Of a stretch of DNA of 64,000 nt, positions 54,201 to 64,000 are shown piece after piece (the first letter of the stretch is position 1; every line of letters starts with the position of its first letter). Made by a program: the position numbers and the translations under genes. This DNA is from Globodera rostochiensis (taxonomy: Eukaryota; Nematoda; Chromadorea; Rhabditida; Heteroderidae). The stretch lies in contig JAEVLN010000002.1 in the NCBI GenBank assembly GCA_018350325.1, positions 1,680,162 to 1,744,161 of the forward strand. The letters are read 5' to 3'. The notes below the pieces were generated by a model, which was not told where the DNA came from, did no database searches, and was given only the letters and a program-made list of their open reading frames with translations.

Positions 54201-55842
54201 GGCTATTTTAAATATTCAACCTTCTTTTTTTAATATTTTTAAAATTAAAATTGAGCAGTTAAATTAAAACATTTAATGAAGATGTCTTTTTTTGAACTTC
54301 AATTTTATCCATTTAAATTATTTTGTTTTTTAATTCCTTTTAAACTTTAAATAAATTTTAAATCGTAAATTTAATTTTATAAATTATCATTATTTACTTT
54401 TATTTTTGTTTCTAAGCAGGATTATCAAGCTTTTAATATTTTAAAAGGGCATATAATTTCTTGAAAATTTGCATCCAACCAGTTGTTGGTGTCCCAAATT
54501 GCTCTTCCGTTTATATCTTCTCTATACAATAAAATTCCACACAACTTGGCGCCAATTTTCCAGAGGTTGTATTTGAATTTGTGTTTTATTAGTTGGATTC
54601 AAAAATTTATGTTATATTTTTAAAAATTTTATAATATTTATAATGTTTTTAATTAATTAACTTAATATTTTTAATTAAGTAATTTTTACGCTTTACAGTC
54701 TTAATAACAATTTGGATAAATTAATAGAAAGAAGACTTTATGTATGTATTGCTGATGGTGACAACAGCATTTCAATAATGATATTGATTTTAACATCTGT
54801 TTTTTTTTTCTAATACGAATTTTATTTTATTATAAATTATTTAGGTTGTGTTTACTTATTTTATCAAATAATTTGTTGCATATATATTTTTTTGAATTTT
54901 GAAACTATAGAAATATCAAAAATGCCGTTAATGTAATAATTTAATGAATTTTAACTTATATAATATTATTTTGATGTTAATATCAGGGAACATTTATTTT
55001 CTTTGAATACAGAACTTTAACTAGAAAATTTAAGGTTTATAGATTTTTTCTAAATTAATTTATAGGTTTATCTTTTTCAAATTTTCCTAGATTTAAGGGT
55101 ATATCATTTAATATTACGTGTTTTGAAAATTTGAGTATGTTTTTTTCAATAGATTTTTTTTGATAAAGGTTAGTGACCCGATAATGCATTGTAGCAGTTT
55201 CCGACTTGTCTAAGTTTAAAGTAATTATGGCATACTTGCTCACTATAACTTAACGAAGGAAATACCGATTAAATATGGCATTGGGTGTTGGCGTTATGTC
55301 ATGGCAAAAAACAGAGTTACAGCAGAAACCGAGTTGGCCACACATCGATAACAAGAATTTTTGATTAAAAACACCGATTTGCCTAATTTTTTGCAGAGAG
55401 CTTCTAAACACTGTGCTCTATCATTTAATACAAAATTTATTAATCTTAATACAAAATGGTTGGAGTTAGAGAGTAACGAATTTTAAAAATGGGAAATTTA
55501 GATAAAAATGTCAGATAAAAACGAAATTTATAAGAAAAATGTTGACGAAAGATGGACAAAACGACGAAAGAGGAAGGAGTGGCGACGTTCATCTGAATGG
55601 CACATGAATAAACTGGTTTCGGGTCAGAAAAACTGCTTTAACTGTCAATAACTGGGCAAAAATTCAACGTTTTTTTGACAACATTTTTTGTAAAGCCTTC
55701 TGAGAGCTGTATTTGCCTGAATCTTGCTTATTTTCTGCACCGAGGGGTTTTTTGGGGTGCTGAACGTGATGGTGAACTTAGTTTTGCATGCCCAGTTGGT
55801 TGAACTGCTCGAACTTTATGGGGTGGCGAAAAAATTTTTTAA
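54201..55842. other. AT-rich then GC-richer stretch
   Basis: 54470-54560 and 55250-55340 have GC patches. 55540-55830 is GC-richer overall (GGATGGACAAAACGACG, GTGGCGACGTTCATC) without a long frame. Nothing recognised. Confidence 0.3.
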
Positions 55843-56052
55843 ATGATATCTATGGTTCAAAAACTGTTACTATGTTGTCTATTATCATTTGTTTATTTTT
55901 TTTTAGAATTTTTAAAAATCTTTTTTAACCAATCCTTAACTATTTTTATCAAAAAATCGGTGAAATTTATCCTTACAGTCTGTTCGAACCCCTGGCTCAG
56001 AGTAAAAATTCACTGTTTGTGTTGTATAAATACAGTATGCCAACATTTTTGA
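55843..56052 (+). CDS. short ATG ORF, signal-peptide-like
   Basis: 69 codons; hydrophobic N-terminus with LLLCCLLSFVYFF and a cysteine-containing end (VCSNPWLRV, HCLCCINTVCQHF). An acceptor TTTTTTTTTAG lies inside (about 55906). Could be a small secreted protein or spliced differently. Unrecognised. Confidence 0.3.
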   Translation: MISMVQKLLLCCLLSFVYFFLEFLKIFFNQSLTIFIKKSVKFILTVCSNPWLRVKIHCLCCINTVCQHF

Positions 56053-56229
56053 ATTCCACTTGACCACACGTGCAAAGTCGCTATTTCCAAATCTATTGGG
56101 GCGTAAGTTATAGTGTTGCTATTTGATAAGTTTTATTTTTTTTAGTTAATTTAAATAATTAAAAATTTCTTTGATTTTTTAAAATATTTTGTATTTAATC
56201 TCAATTTTAAATATTATTATTTTGCGGCA

Positions 56230-56535
56230 ATGAAATTTGGGGACAAAATCTATTCTCTTTTCAATAATTCAAACATTTCGTTTTCTTATTTGTTGACATT
56301 TTTTGATAAGTGTTGTCACTTTTCTCTCTCATTTTTTTTTGTTATCTTATTTAGCATTTTTAATTTTTATATTGCTTTAGTTGAAATTTACTTTAAGTTT
56401 AATTTCTTTTATTTTTTAAATTTGATAATTTTACGCATTTTCTGCAATCATTTTTTATTTTCTTGTTTATTACGTTTTATTTTTATAATCCAAAATAAAT
56501 TGCGAAAATCATTTTCTAATTCGTATAACTTTTAA
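56230..56535 (+). CDS. ATG ORF, 101 codons, very hydrophobic
   Basis: ATG to TAA, Phe/Ile/Leu-rich with several membrane-length stretches. Codon use follows the AT bias, and such frames can occur by chance about once or less per window. Unrecognised. Confidence 0.25.
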   Translation: MKFGDKIYSLFNNSNISFSYLLTFFDKCCHFSLSFFFVILFSIFNFYIALVEIYFKFNFFYFLNLIILRIFCNHFLFSCLLRFIFIIQNKLRKSFSNSYNF

Positions 56536-56546
56536 GTATTTTATTT

Positions 56547-56826
56547 TCAATATAATTTTAATAACAAAATTTTATCTTTCATTAATGAATTGCTCTTAAT
56601 ATATTGCCCGAATTTGGTTTTTTTGAAAAATGCTGTGTGTTTTTTTTCGAATGCGTACTTTAAGAAAAGATTTATTTTTAGTTTGCATATTTTATTAAAA
56701 GATGATCCCGATGTCCATTTGTTAGCCATTTTATTGGGTCGGACTTCTGAACTTATACGTCCTCTCACAGTCAGTCTGTTTTCAGCATTTATGTCAGCAT
56801 TTCCTGTATTAAATTATTATCATTGA
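56547..56826. CDS. coding-like islet, strand unresolved
   Basis: On plus (56590-56826) the end reads DDPDVHLLAILLGRTSELI, then PLTVSLFSAFMSAFP. On minus an ATG in good context (AAAATGG, 56729) opens 60 codons starting MANKWTSGSSFNK and rich in Lys. Both are plausible. Confidence 0.25.
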
Positions 56827-57070
56827 AAATGACTTCTTTTAAATTTATAGCCGCGTTTATAAATATTATTTTGCTACAAATGTTTAATCAACATCAATAT
56901 TAGTGCTTATTTAAAAATCAATTTATTATTAATTGGTATAAAATTCGACTTTAAAGATAGCCAAAGTTCTCTGCTGTGATCTTTTGACCGAAAATATGAA
57001 TTATTTACTGTGATAATGTTGTCTCTTCTGAAACTCGTGTTTCCGTTAAACAAAAATATCCGAAAAGTGA

Positions 57071-57301
57071 ATGCTTTCCGCGAATCATCGATTTTCCCTG
57101 GAGGGGCGAGGCGAGGGAAACGGCAGCATCTTCTTCAATCATTCATTCATTTTTGTACAACTAATCAATTTTTGTGTTTCTAGTAATAAATTGACTTTGC
57201 TAAAATATATTAGTGTTATCTTAAAAGATTTTCAACAAGAATCTGTTTCTATAATTCATACAAGTAATGCTACCGGAGTAACTAACATTCATTTTCTTTA
57301 A
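57071..57301 (+). CDS. ATG ORF, 76 codons
   Basis: ATG to TAA; GC-rich N-terminal part reads ANHRFSLEGRGEGNGS, later NKLTLLKYISVILKDF and TSNATGVTNIHF. Hydrophilic and balanced, so better than the hydrophobic chance frames. No splice signs needed. Unrecognised. Confidence 0.35.
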   Translation: MLSANHRFSLEGRGEGNGSIFFNHSFIFVQLINFCVSSNKLTLLKYISVILKDFQQESVSIIHTSNATGVTNIHFL

Positions 57302-59194
57302 AAAAATCATCGAAATGGCTTACTAAACTCTAAAAGACATTTAGATAAAAAATAATTTTTGTTAACATTTAAATTAATTTTTAAAATTGTTTTTCAAATC
57401 AAATAAATCGGTGTTTTGAAGACTAAGAAAATTAAAATTATATATTTTCAAAAATAACATTAATTTATATGCATTAATTGTAAAAATGTAAACCAAAAAT
57501 TATAAAACGAAATATTAATTAAATAATTCAAAGTAAGATAAATTAAAATTATAATCCAATAAAAATAATAATAAAAAAAACATGAATTTTTGTAATCATT
57601 TATGTATATATGAAGATTATGCGGTAAACAATTGATATAAGTGACGTGGTTTAGTATCATTACAATTAAATTAAAAGATAAAATCGCAATATAATTACTC
57701 GATGTGCACTCTTCGAAGGCTTGCCAATAGTTACATTGATATTTTATTTATTACAAGTTGAGCATCATTTTGGAAAATATTAATTAAAACCTTAAGATTT
57801 TACAATAAAAATAAACAATATTACTTAGCATACGTATTTTCATTAAATTTTGATAAAATAATAATGTATAACAATTTTTTTTTGCGCTTAATTTATGATA
57901 ACATTCGGAAGAAAATCACAAAAATACACAAGTTGGGGGAATGATGATTTGTGATGCCCAACATATGCCTTGAAGGAGAAATTATTCATTTTAAAACCAT
58001 ACTAAAAACAATAATGCATTAACCATTTTAAAAGTATGAAATTAATGACCAAAATCTTTTAAAACACCAAATGAAATATACAAAAATAAATCAAATTGTT
58101 AGCTAAAATAATAAAATTCCTCAACAATCACGGCCCGTGGCCAAAAGAAAAATAAGCATTTGCCCTTAAAACAACGCCTAAGTTTAATCAAATTCAGAAA
58201 ATCTCTTTGTAAAAAAATGCTAAAATATTAATGCTAATTAATGTAATGATTTGGAGAAGTTTGATAAATTATTCATCAATTTATTTAGCCGGACCTATCA
58301 ACTTCTCAAATATTCAAAAAATACTGAACATGTTTTTTTTCTTCCTTCTAACTCTGGGAAAAATAAGGTAAATGTGTTCCTGGAGAGCATGAATATGTAA
58401 CAATTCAGAATAAATATAAAAGGTTAAATAAATATAAAAATATAATAGATTCTATCTTTCTAAAAGAACAAATTATTCGATGAAAAAGGTATAAAAATAC
58501 TAAATCTTGGAACTGTGGGGTCATAGGCCACCAAGTTAAAGCTCCCAAAAATGCTTGAGAAAGTTGGCCTGTTTCCCGTTATAGAGTTATGCTAGAGCCC
58601 CAAAATTACCACTTTAAAAATGTATAAAGTAAAAAAATATTTAAATGTTTTCTAATTAAATCAAGTCATTTAAATAAATACATCTAAAACCTAAATTAAC
58701 AATAACAATACGTATTACAAAAAAAAGTTCAACCCATTAATGTGAAGTTCATAAAATTCCTTCTTGTCATTTTTTCATTTTTGATAAAAAACTGAATGCT
58801 GATTAGATTTTCTTGATCAATATTTAAATTTGTCAATACGGAATTTGATTTCTGTGTTTAAAGTACTGAAGAGCGCGCGAGGTTCATCGACCACCAGCGA
58901 ATTTTTTGACAATTTAATATGTATGTTGAATTGGTAATATTAAATTACATAATACATATTCACATTATACTAATTATCCAATGTGACACCAAAATTAAAT
59001 TTAAAGATCCAAGCTTGTGGACAACAACAATAATTAAACTCCTATACTTAACTTTAATCATGACATTTTGAAATGCAGCCTCAGTTTAATGCAGCTAATA
59101 AAAATAATTATACTGTAATGAATAAACGAATAAGTTTCAAATATAATTCATATTATTCTGAAAACCTAATACAAAAATTAAAATTAAAATCAAA
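57302..59194. other. AT-rich stretch with small islets
   Basis: 57700-57735 (ATGTGCACTCTTCGAAGG start), 57935-57980, 58510-58605 (GGTCATAG then frame ATKLKLPKMLEKVGLFPV) and 58870-58910 (GAGCGCGCGAGGTTCATCG) are open and GC-rich. None has a convincing pair of splice sites. Confidence 0.3.
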
Positions 59195-59269
59195 ATGAGC
59201 CAACAACGCTACAGAGAGGCAAGTGTAGGGTGCATTTTATTATTAATAAAACATGCTGATTTTAATTAG
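59195..59269 (+). CDS. tiny ATG ORF, 24 codons
   Basis: MSQQRYREASVGC start after CAAA; a GTGTAG donor-like follows GAGGCAA. Too short to judge. Confidence 0.15.
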   Translation: MSQQRYREASVGCILLLIKHADFN

Positions 59270-60589
59270 GCTCAAAAGAAAGTAAATAAATATACATTCA
59301 AATTATTAACAATAATTTAATTAACAATAATTTAAAATTTCATTTTAATTACAATATGATAAATGCAGAATAATAAATAAGCACAGCCCCTTTACTTGGA
59401 ATTAATAACGACAGTTGCAACTGCAAGAAAAATACTTGTGTTTGAGTGCTGTTTCGTAAAAGTCCAGCAATTAATGCGCAAAACAAATTTAATAAATATA
59501 AAAATGTAGAATAAAAATAGAATGTAACGGTAAGCTAAAATTAATAAAATAAATTACTAAAATCAAAATACTGATTGTGATGCACATAAAAAGGCATTAA
59601 TAAAATAAATTCTAAAAGTTAATGCCACTGTCAACACTTTCGTTAAACGCTAATTGCGCAAATTAGTTCATTTTATCGAACAAATACTATAAAATGGTAA
59701 AAATGGAAAATTTGTTATAATATAAATTAGTAATTTAACAAAATAAATTTTTTAACTATTTACAATATTTCTAAAATCTTAAAGTAAAAAAAGATTATAA
59801 GAATTTTATTACTTTTAAATATCAACGAAATAAAATGATTATTTTAGAGATATTAAAAAGGGTTGAATCCAACTAAAAAAAATTATCTAACACATAATCA
59901 AAAAATTTCAATTTAAGTTACTTACAATCTATGTAACACCATCACAGATCAAATTCTACTCCAGAACAATAAACTAATACAATTACATACAAAACATAGA
60001 ACACGAGTATTACTGATTTAAATGTCAGCATGTTTTTGGTCTACCAAGGGTGCCGAAACTTGGCAAGAATTTAATTTAAAAATAATATATCAACGAACAG
60101 ATCAAAACTTAAAAAAACTTACCTTTTCTATAAATGTTAATGTTACTTTTAATAATATAAATAAGTTTTTTATATTAACAAATAGTTAAATTTTATAAAA
60201 AATTTTTGTCTAAAAAAGTAATATTATTATTTTAAAGCAATACGAATAATCAAACTTATACAAGAACTAAAATGTTAAAACAAAATAAAGAAAAATATCC
60301 AAAATATAATTATTAAAATAATAATGCTAATTCTTTCGATATATAAATAAATGGAATTCATGTAAAAATTGTTGATCACAAAGCAAAAATAATACAAAAC
60401 ATAATAATTTAATTAAGAGATACTGAACTTACTGCAAATTTTACCTCAAGAAATGATGCAAAAATTAATTCAAATCAGTTTTTATTTCTTAATCAACACT
60501 GGTTAGTAACAGTTTTTATTTTGATAAGGAGTTTCCTTTGCAGAACAACTTGTTAAGCTTTATTGATACAAAGGAATCGTTGTTCACAC
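59270..60589. other. AT-rich stretch, no gene recognised
   Basis: Long A/T tracts with rare short GC patches (59390-59470, 60040-60070). Nothing identifiable. Confidence 0.4.
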
Positions 60590-61180
60590 CCTAGAAGGAA
60601 AAGATGATAAACATTACCTATTATTTTTGGTAAGCTTTATTATTTAATGAAATAAATTTTTGTTTTTAGAAGAATATGTTTTATTCTTTACTTTTATTAT
60701 TAGCATATTCGTTTGCTGCGACAATGATTAATGTGTTATTTATTATTAATATTATATAGTGTTTTCTATGCTTTGAAAGTATTTTTATATACCCCTTAAA
60801 TGTTTATCTGGGACATTTTTTGCTTTCATTTTTTAATATTATATGTACCAGGGATGTGAATCGCGCTTATTCCCGATAGTGAATGAGGCAGATTTATTTA
60901 TTCATTTTAATACAACATTTATTTATATTTTAATTCGTATTAAAAATCTTACTTATAAACTAATTTGCATTTTATGGTCGACTGATGAATCTTTACTTTT
61001 ATTGATTTGCACGCTTATTGAAAACGCCCATTTGGTATAAAAGAAACAATGGATGTCGACGGTTCGTTGTTCAACAAAGTGACATTATCATATTGCAATG
61101 CCATTATCTGATTTAAAGGAATATTGAATTTTTATATTTTGGAATAGCTATTTTAGGCTTATTATGTTTAAAAAAATGTT
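60590..61180 (+). repeat. dispersed repeat family H, copy 2
   Basis: Collinear with 34383-35175 with the 34740-34840 segment missing. Includes the tail shared with family B near 60885. Confidence 0.85.
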
Positions 61181-62219
61181 TAAATTTGCGTTGGCTTATT
61201 AAGTTAAAAATTAATCATTGTGCAATTTTAATTTATTCAAAATGTAAAGTTTCTTTACGAGCGTTTATGTTGATAAAAATTTACTTTTATTTTCATTAAA
61301 ATAATAGAATCGCTGACACATAAATAATCACTTATAAAAATAGGATAAATTTGATTTATGTGCACAACTTGATTTTATATATTGTGAATTTATTTATTAT
61401 TTCACTTATATAAAAAATTATGCAGTGACTTTTTTAAACTCATTTTCTATTGTTCAAAAATTATAATTTCATTAAAAGTGCTGCGGAATTGAGTTGATCG
61501 CGAAAATCACAGGCCCAATTGGCTTCTAGGCCAAAACACTTACAAATTGGTATTTTATTTTTTGTTATTATTTTATTATTCTGAGTTTTTGTTTCAGAGA
61601 TTTTTTATTTTTTGTTATTTGCCTATAACTGCACCAAACGTTAAAAACTTTGTTGAAACATAACTGATAAATAAATTTCAGAGCATATCTTAATTTTTGC
61701 TTTAAACTTTAAGTTCAAGGAAATTTGTGTTTATTTTTAACTACATAATTGAATATTTTTAATAGATGCATTAATAATCTTGCATTCCTAATTGTTGTGC
61801 ATGTCTGATTCATTACATCACATTGCGTCCAAATCTCATCTCCACCAACTCGTCAAAAATTAAATTTGTTTTTACACACAGCGACAATCTTTTTGTTAAG
61901 CTTGGAATATAATTTTTGACAGCCTGCACTTTGATGTTTTGATTCCTTCAAATCTTGACACCAGACCTTCCTTCTCAAAGCTCTCAATTTCAATGATTGG
62001 TTTATTTTAGTTTATCGATATTGTTATTGCTAACATGTTTAAATAAGATTCAATGTATTCAACATTTATATAAGCACTTTTTAGATCATTTTGATTCATT
62101 TTCTTTAATTTTGGTTAAACTTAAATAATATTACTTATTGTGACAAGATTGTTTACTGGGCTATCTCATATTTTAACTTGAAGATTTGCTCTTGTCTCGC
62201 AGATTTTCTCTTTTTTCAG
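61181..62219. other. AT-rich stretch with weak islets
   Basis: 61476-61530 (CCGIELIAKITGPIGF in one frame) and 61801-61863 (ATG, 20 codons, MSDSLHHIASKSHLH). Otherwise A/T tract. It lies between families H and I, where the first locus has only about 430 bp. Confidence 0.3.
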
Positions 62220-62315
62220 CGTTGGAGTCATGACCATGGAGTTTGACTTTATCCAAAAATTCGAAAAAAAAAGTAAAACCCCTTCTTGCTTTGTTGAATC
62301 CGTTTTTTCGTCTCT
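62220..62315 (+). CDS. candidate 96-nt exon with strong splice sites
   Basis: TTCTCTTTTTTCAG precedes 96 nt (a multiple of three) that end at CTCT/GTAGAT. The frame contains ATG ACC ATG GAG (MTMEFDFIQKFEKKSK, then TPSCFVESVFSS) and reaches TAG two codons on if not spliced. It may be a first coding exon or a tiny gene's last exon. No family recognised. Confidence 0.45.
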
Positions 62316-62322
62316 GTAGATT

Positions 62323-62580
62323 TTAACATTTTCGTTGACTTCCTTTTTGACCTTTAATAGTTGAGTTTAATCTTATTAAAACTTTTGGAATTTTATAAAT
62401 TATTACAAATTTTTTAATACTAGAATACTGCAAGCTTGAACTCGGGGGGTTTTTAAAGCATGCAATGAACACTCGAAGAACACGCTGATTTATTTCAGCC
62501 TTGTTTGTTACGCTAATCACAAACTTTGCAATATTAAGATTTATATAATTACTGTTAATTTGGAGCTTGAGCAAAATCAT
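62323..62580 (-). CDS. ATG ORF, 85 codons
   Basis: ATG to TAA on minus. Balanced sequence (LKLQINSNYINLNIAKF, NKAEINQRVLRVFIACF, NPPSSSLQYSSIKKF, IKGQKGSQRKC) with a basic C-terminus. Better than the hydrophobic frames. Unrecognised; directly convergent with the candidate exon at 62220-62315. Confidence 0.4.
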   Translation of the reverse strand: MILLKLQINSNYINLNIAKFVISVTNKAEINQRVLRVFIACFKNPPSSSLQYSSIKKFVIIYKIPKVLIRLNSTIKGQKGSQRKC

Positions 62581-62959
62581 ACGTTACTTATTTATTTGTA
62601 TTATTTGATTTCTTGAACTATTTGAGTTAAATGGCGTTGACGTCTCGCCGAATTTATTAAATTTTTTAAATGTTTTAAAAAGGTAAAATTTTTATATATT
62701 TTAAATTGGTATTAAATTTTACAGTCTATTTATTTTAGAATAAATGCATTTTTTGTGTGGGTATAAAATAATCTGATTTAATTAGATCTTAACTTTTTTT
62801 TCTCATGACGCGTTGAGGACAGAGTTTTGATCATCGATATCGATTGACGTGATTGAAAAGCAAACTTTTTTTAATTTATATTAATTTTTTTTTATAATCA
62901 TTCCGATGTTATTGTATAGGGAGGGGCATATCTGATTATGGAAAGATAATTTGATATAA

Positions 62960-64000
62960 TAAACGCAATTTTTATTAGAATATGATACATATTGTTAGCA
63001 AATTATCAAATTATATTTTGGTTAAATAATTTAGAACATGATTTCGCTTTTAATATATGCATTAATATTTTTATTTTATTAATTTTTTGTGACAAATATT
63101 GCGTACCAAAAAGAAATATATGTCAGTTATATATTAATATGCGGGAAATTTGGTATTGGTCCAGATTTGATTTATATCTTGTTGTTATTCCCCTCTTTAT
63201 CTTCTTTTGGGTTGGCGGTTTTTTTTTCTTTTGTATTTATCTGAAAGTTAAGCAAATCATAATTAAAAGAAGAAGTTGTTTTAAAAATGTAACCAATTTA
63301 AATATTTTCATAATGACAAGTAAGCAATTAAACATTTGTTGATTCCTTTAATGTTGACGAAATTGTTTAAATAATTATACAAAATGTTGGGCCGTTTAAA
63401 CGCTTGAAATCTTGTTATTTACCGATTGGTTGGTGATCAATTTAATTAAATTATATTTGACTTTTTTATTCAATTATATTTCATAAAAATTTAAAATCTT
63501 TGGCTATAAAAATTGTTGTTTCCAGGCATAAATGGGCTTTTCTGTACTGCTAAAATCTTCTACGCCAAATCATGGCCGAGTGTTGAAATTTTTGTCATTT
63601 TTATTGGTCATGTCTATAAGATTAGGTTAGGGAATAGTAACGAGAAATGTATATTAATATGAACATTATAATTACTTTGATTTGTTCAAAAACATTTGTT
63701 TAAGATTTTTAAACGCTAGTATCTTTGAATCCATAAATATTTTGAATTAATATGGTTCTAAACTATGATTAATTTTATTGATGGGTCGTCGAGCGAAGTG
63801 CCATATTAATAAAATAAATTTATATAAAGCACTTTTTTATAAAATTATTTTTGTGTTGTAAAAATCGAGTCGGCGATTGATTCCATCGAAGTCGTTAGGA
63901 TTATCGGCATAATAAGGCATTTCTTTATTTTATAATTATGGAGATATTTTTATAGTTTTTAAATATAATATGTCATAAATTTATTTTATTAAAAGCTAAT
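62960..64000 (+). repeat. dispersed repeat family I, copy 2 (runs off the window)
   Basis: High-identity copy of 35600-36665. Here the hydrophobic frame (62992-63342, 116 codons, starting with TTG) is longer than in copy 1 because of small indels, with LVVIPLFIFFWVGGFFFF as a membrane-like stretch. The repeat continues to the window end. Confidence 0.9.
63526..63579 (+). CDS. candidate 54-nt exon inside repeat I, copy 2
   Basis: Same acceptor (TTGTTTCCAG), length, frame and donor GT as 36165-36218, with Gly for Trp at the third full codon. See that entry. Confidence 0.3.

Noticed and set aside
55980..56002. GTTCGAACCCC and TGGCTCAG, like tRNA B and A boxes
   Set aside because: Order and spacing are wrong for a tRNA on either strand and no cloverleaf can be drawn.
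1..64000. CRISPR array or bacterial operon
   Set aside because: No regularly spaced direct repeats with unique spacers, and no bacterial gene density or ribosome-binding sites; the sequence is eukaryotic.
1..64000. Ciliate germline (MDS/IES) interpretation of the GC islets
   Set aside because: Islet edges look like splice sites rather than shared pointer repeats, and the mobile elements are metazoan-type; not excluded, but less likely.

Overview
The window is extremely AT-rich eukaryotic DNA (my visual estimate is about 20-25% GC). Composition, GT-AG splice-like signals, FLYWCH and pogo-type sequences, an adintovirus/Polinton-type gene pair and one short TTAGGC-like tract fit an invertebrate, most likely a nematode. 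That assignment is inference; no ribosomal RNA, tRNA or full housekeeping gene was recognised.

The background has two layers. (1) Dispersed repeats of 0.2-1.1 kb occur two to four times: 4.7-6.5 kb with 32.9-34.0 kb; 16.1-16.9 kb with 41.4-42.0 kb (inverted); 28.2-28.7 kb with 38.4-38.8 kb; 34.4-36.7 kb with 60.6-64.0 kb (collinear); 46.4-47.3 kb with 53.3-54.2 kb. (2) Some dozens of GC-richer islets, mostly 20-190 bp, sit in the AT sea. Many begin after a pyrimidine-rich AG and end at GTAAGN, GTGAGT or similar, and stay open in at least one frame. They look like short exons separated by long AT-rich introns, on both strands. A few suggest families (C-type-lectin-like, Ly6/ET-like or ShKT-like cysteine spacing), but open frames are expected in GC-rich patches, so each exon call is tentative.

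Four regions stand out. 18.03-18.67 kb: a foldback element whose long inverted arms are built of short tandem repeats, flanked by a 10-bp direct repeat. 22.6-26.4 kb: an element with terminal inverted repeats made of short tandem repeats, carrying a FLYWCH-like ORF and two overlapping minus-strand genes of an adintovirus/Polinton-associated type; part of its interior is repeated outside it in inverse orientation, making a hairpin of about 400-bp arms. 26.45-27.87 kb: degenerate and GC-rich tandem repeats. 42.27-44.86 kb: a GC-rich island with a broken superfamily-1 helicase gene abutting the 3' end of a pogo-like transposon with subterminal GAAGACCC repeats and a terminus next to TA; a 104-108-bp tandem repeat follows.

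The only unmistakable intact frames are the two overlapping minus-strand genes at 24.05-25.26 kb and the FLYWCH-like ORF at 23.63 kb. Everything else is repeat, remnant, or candidate exon needing transcript evidence.
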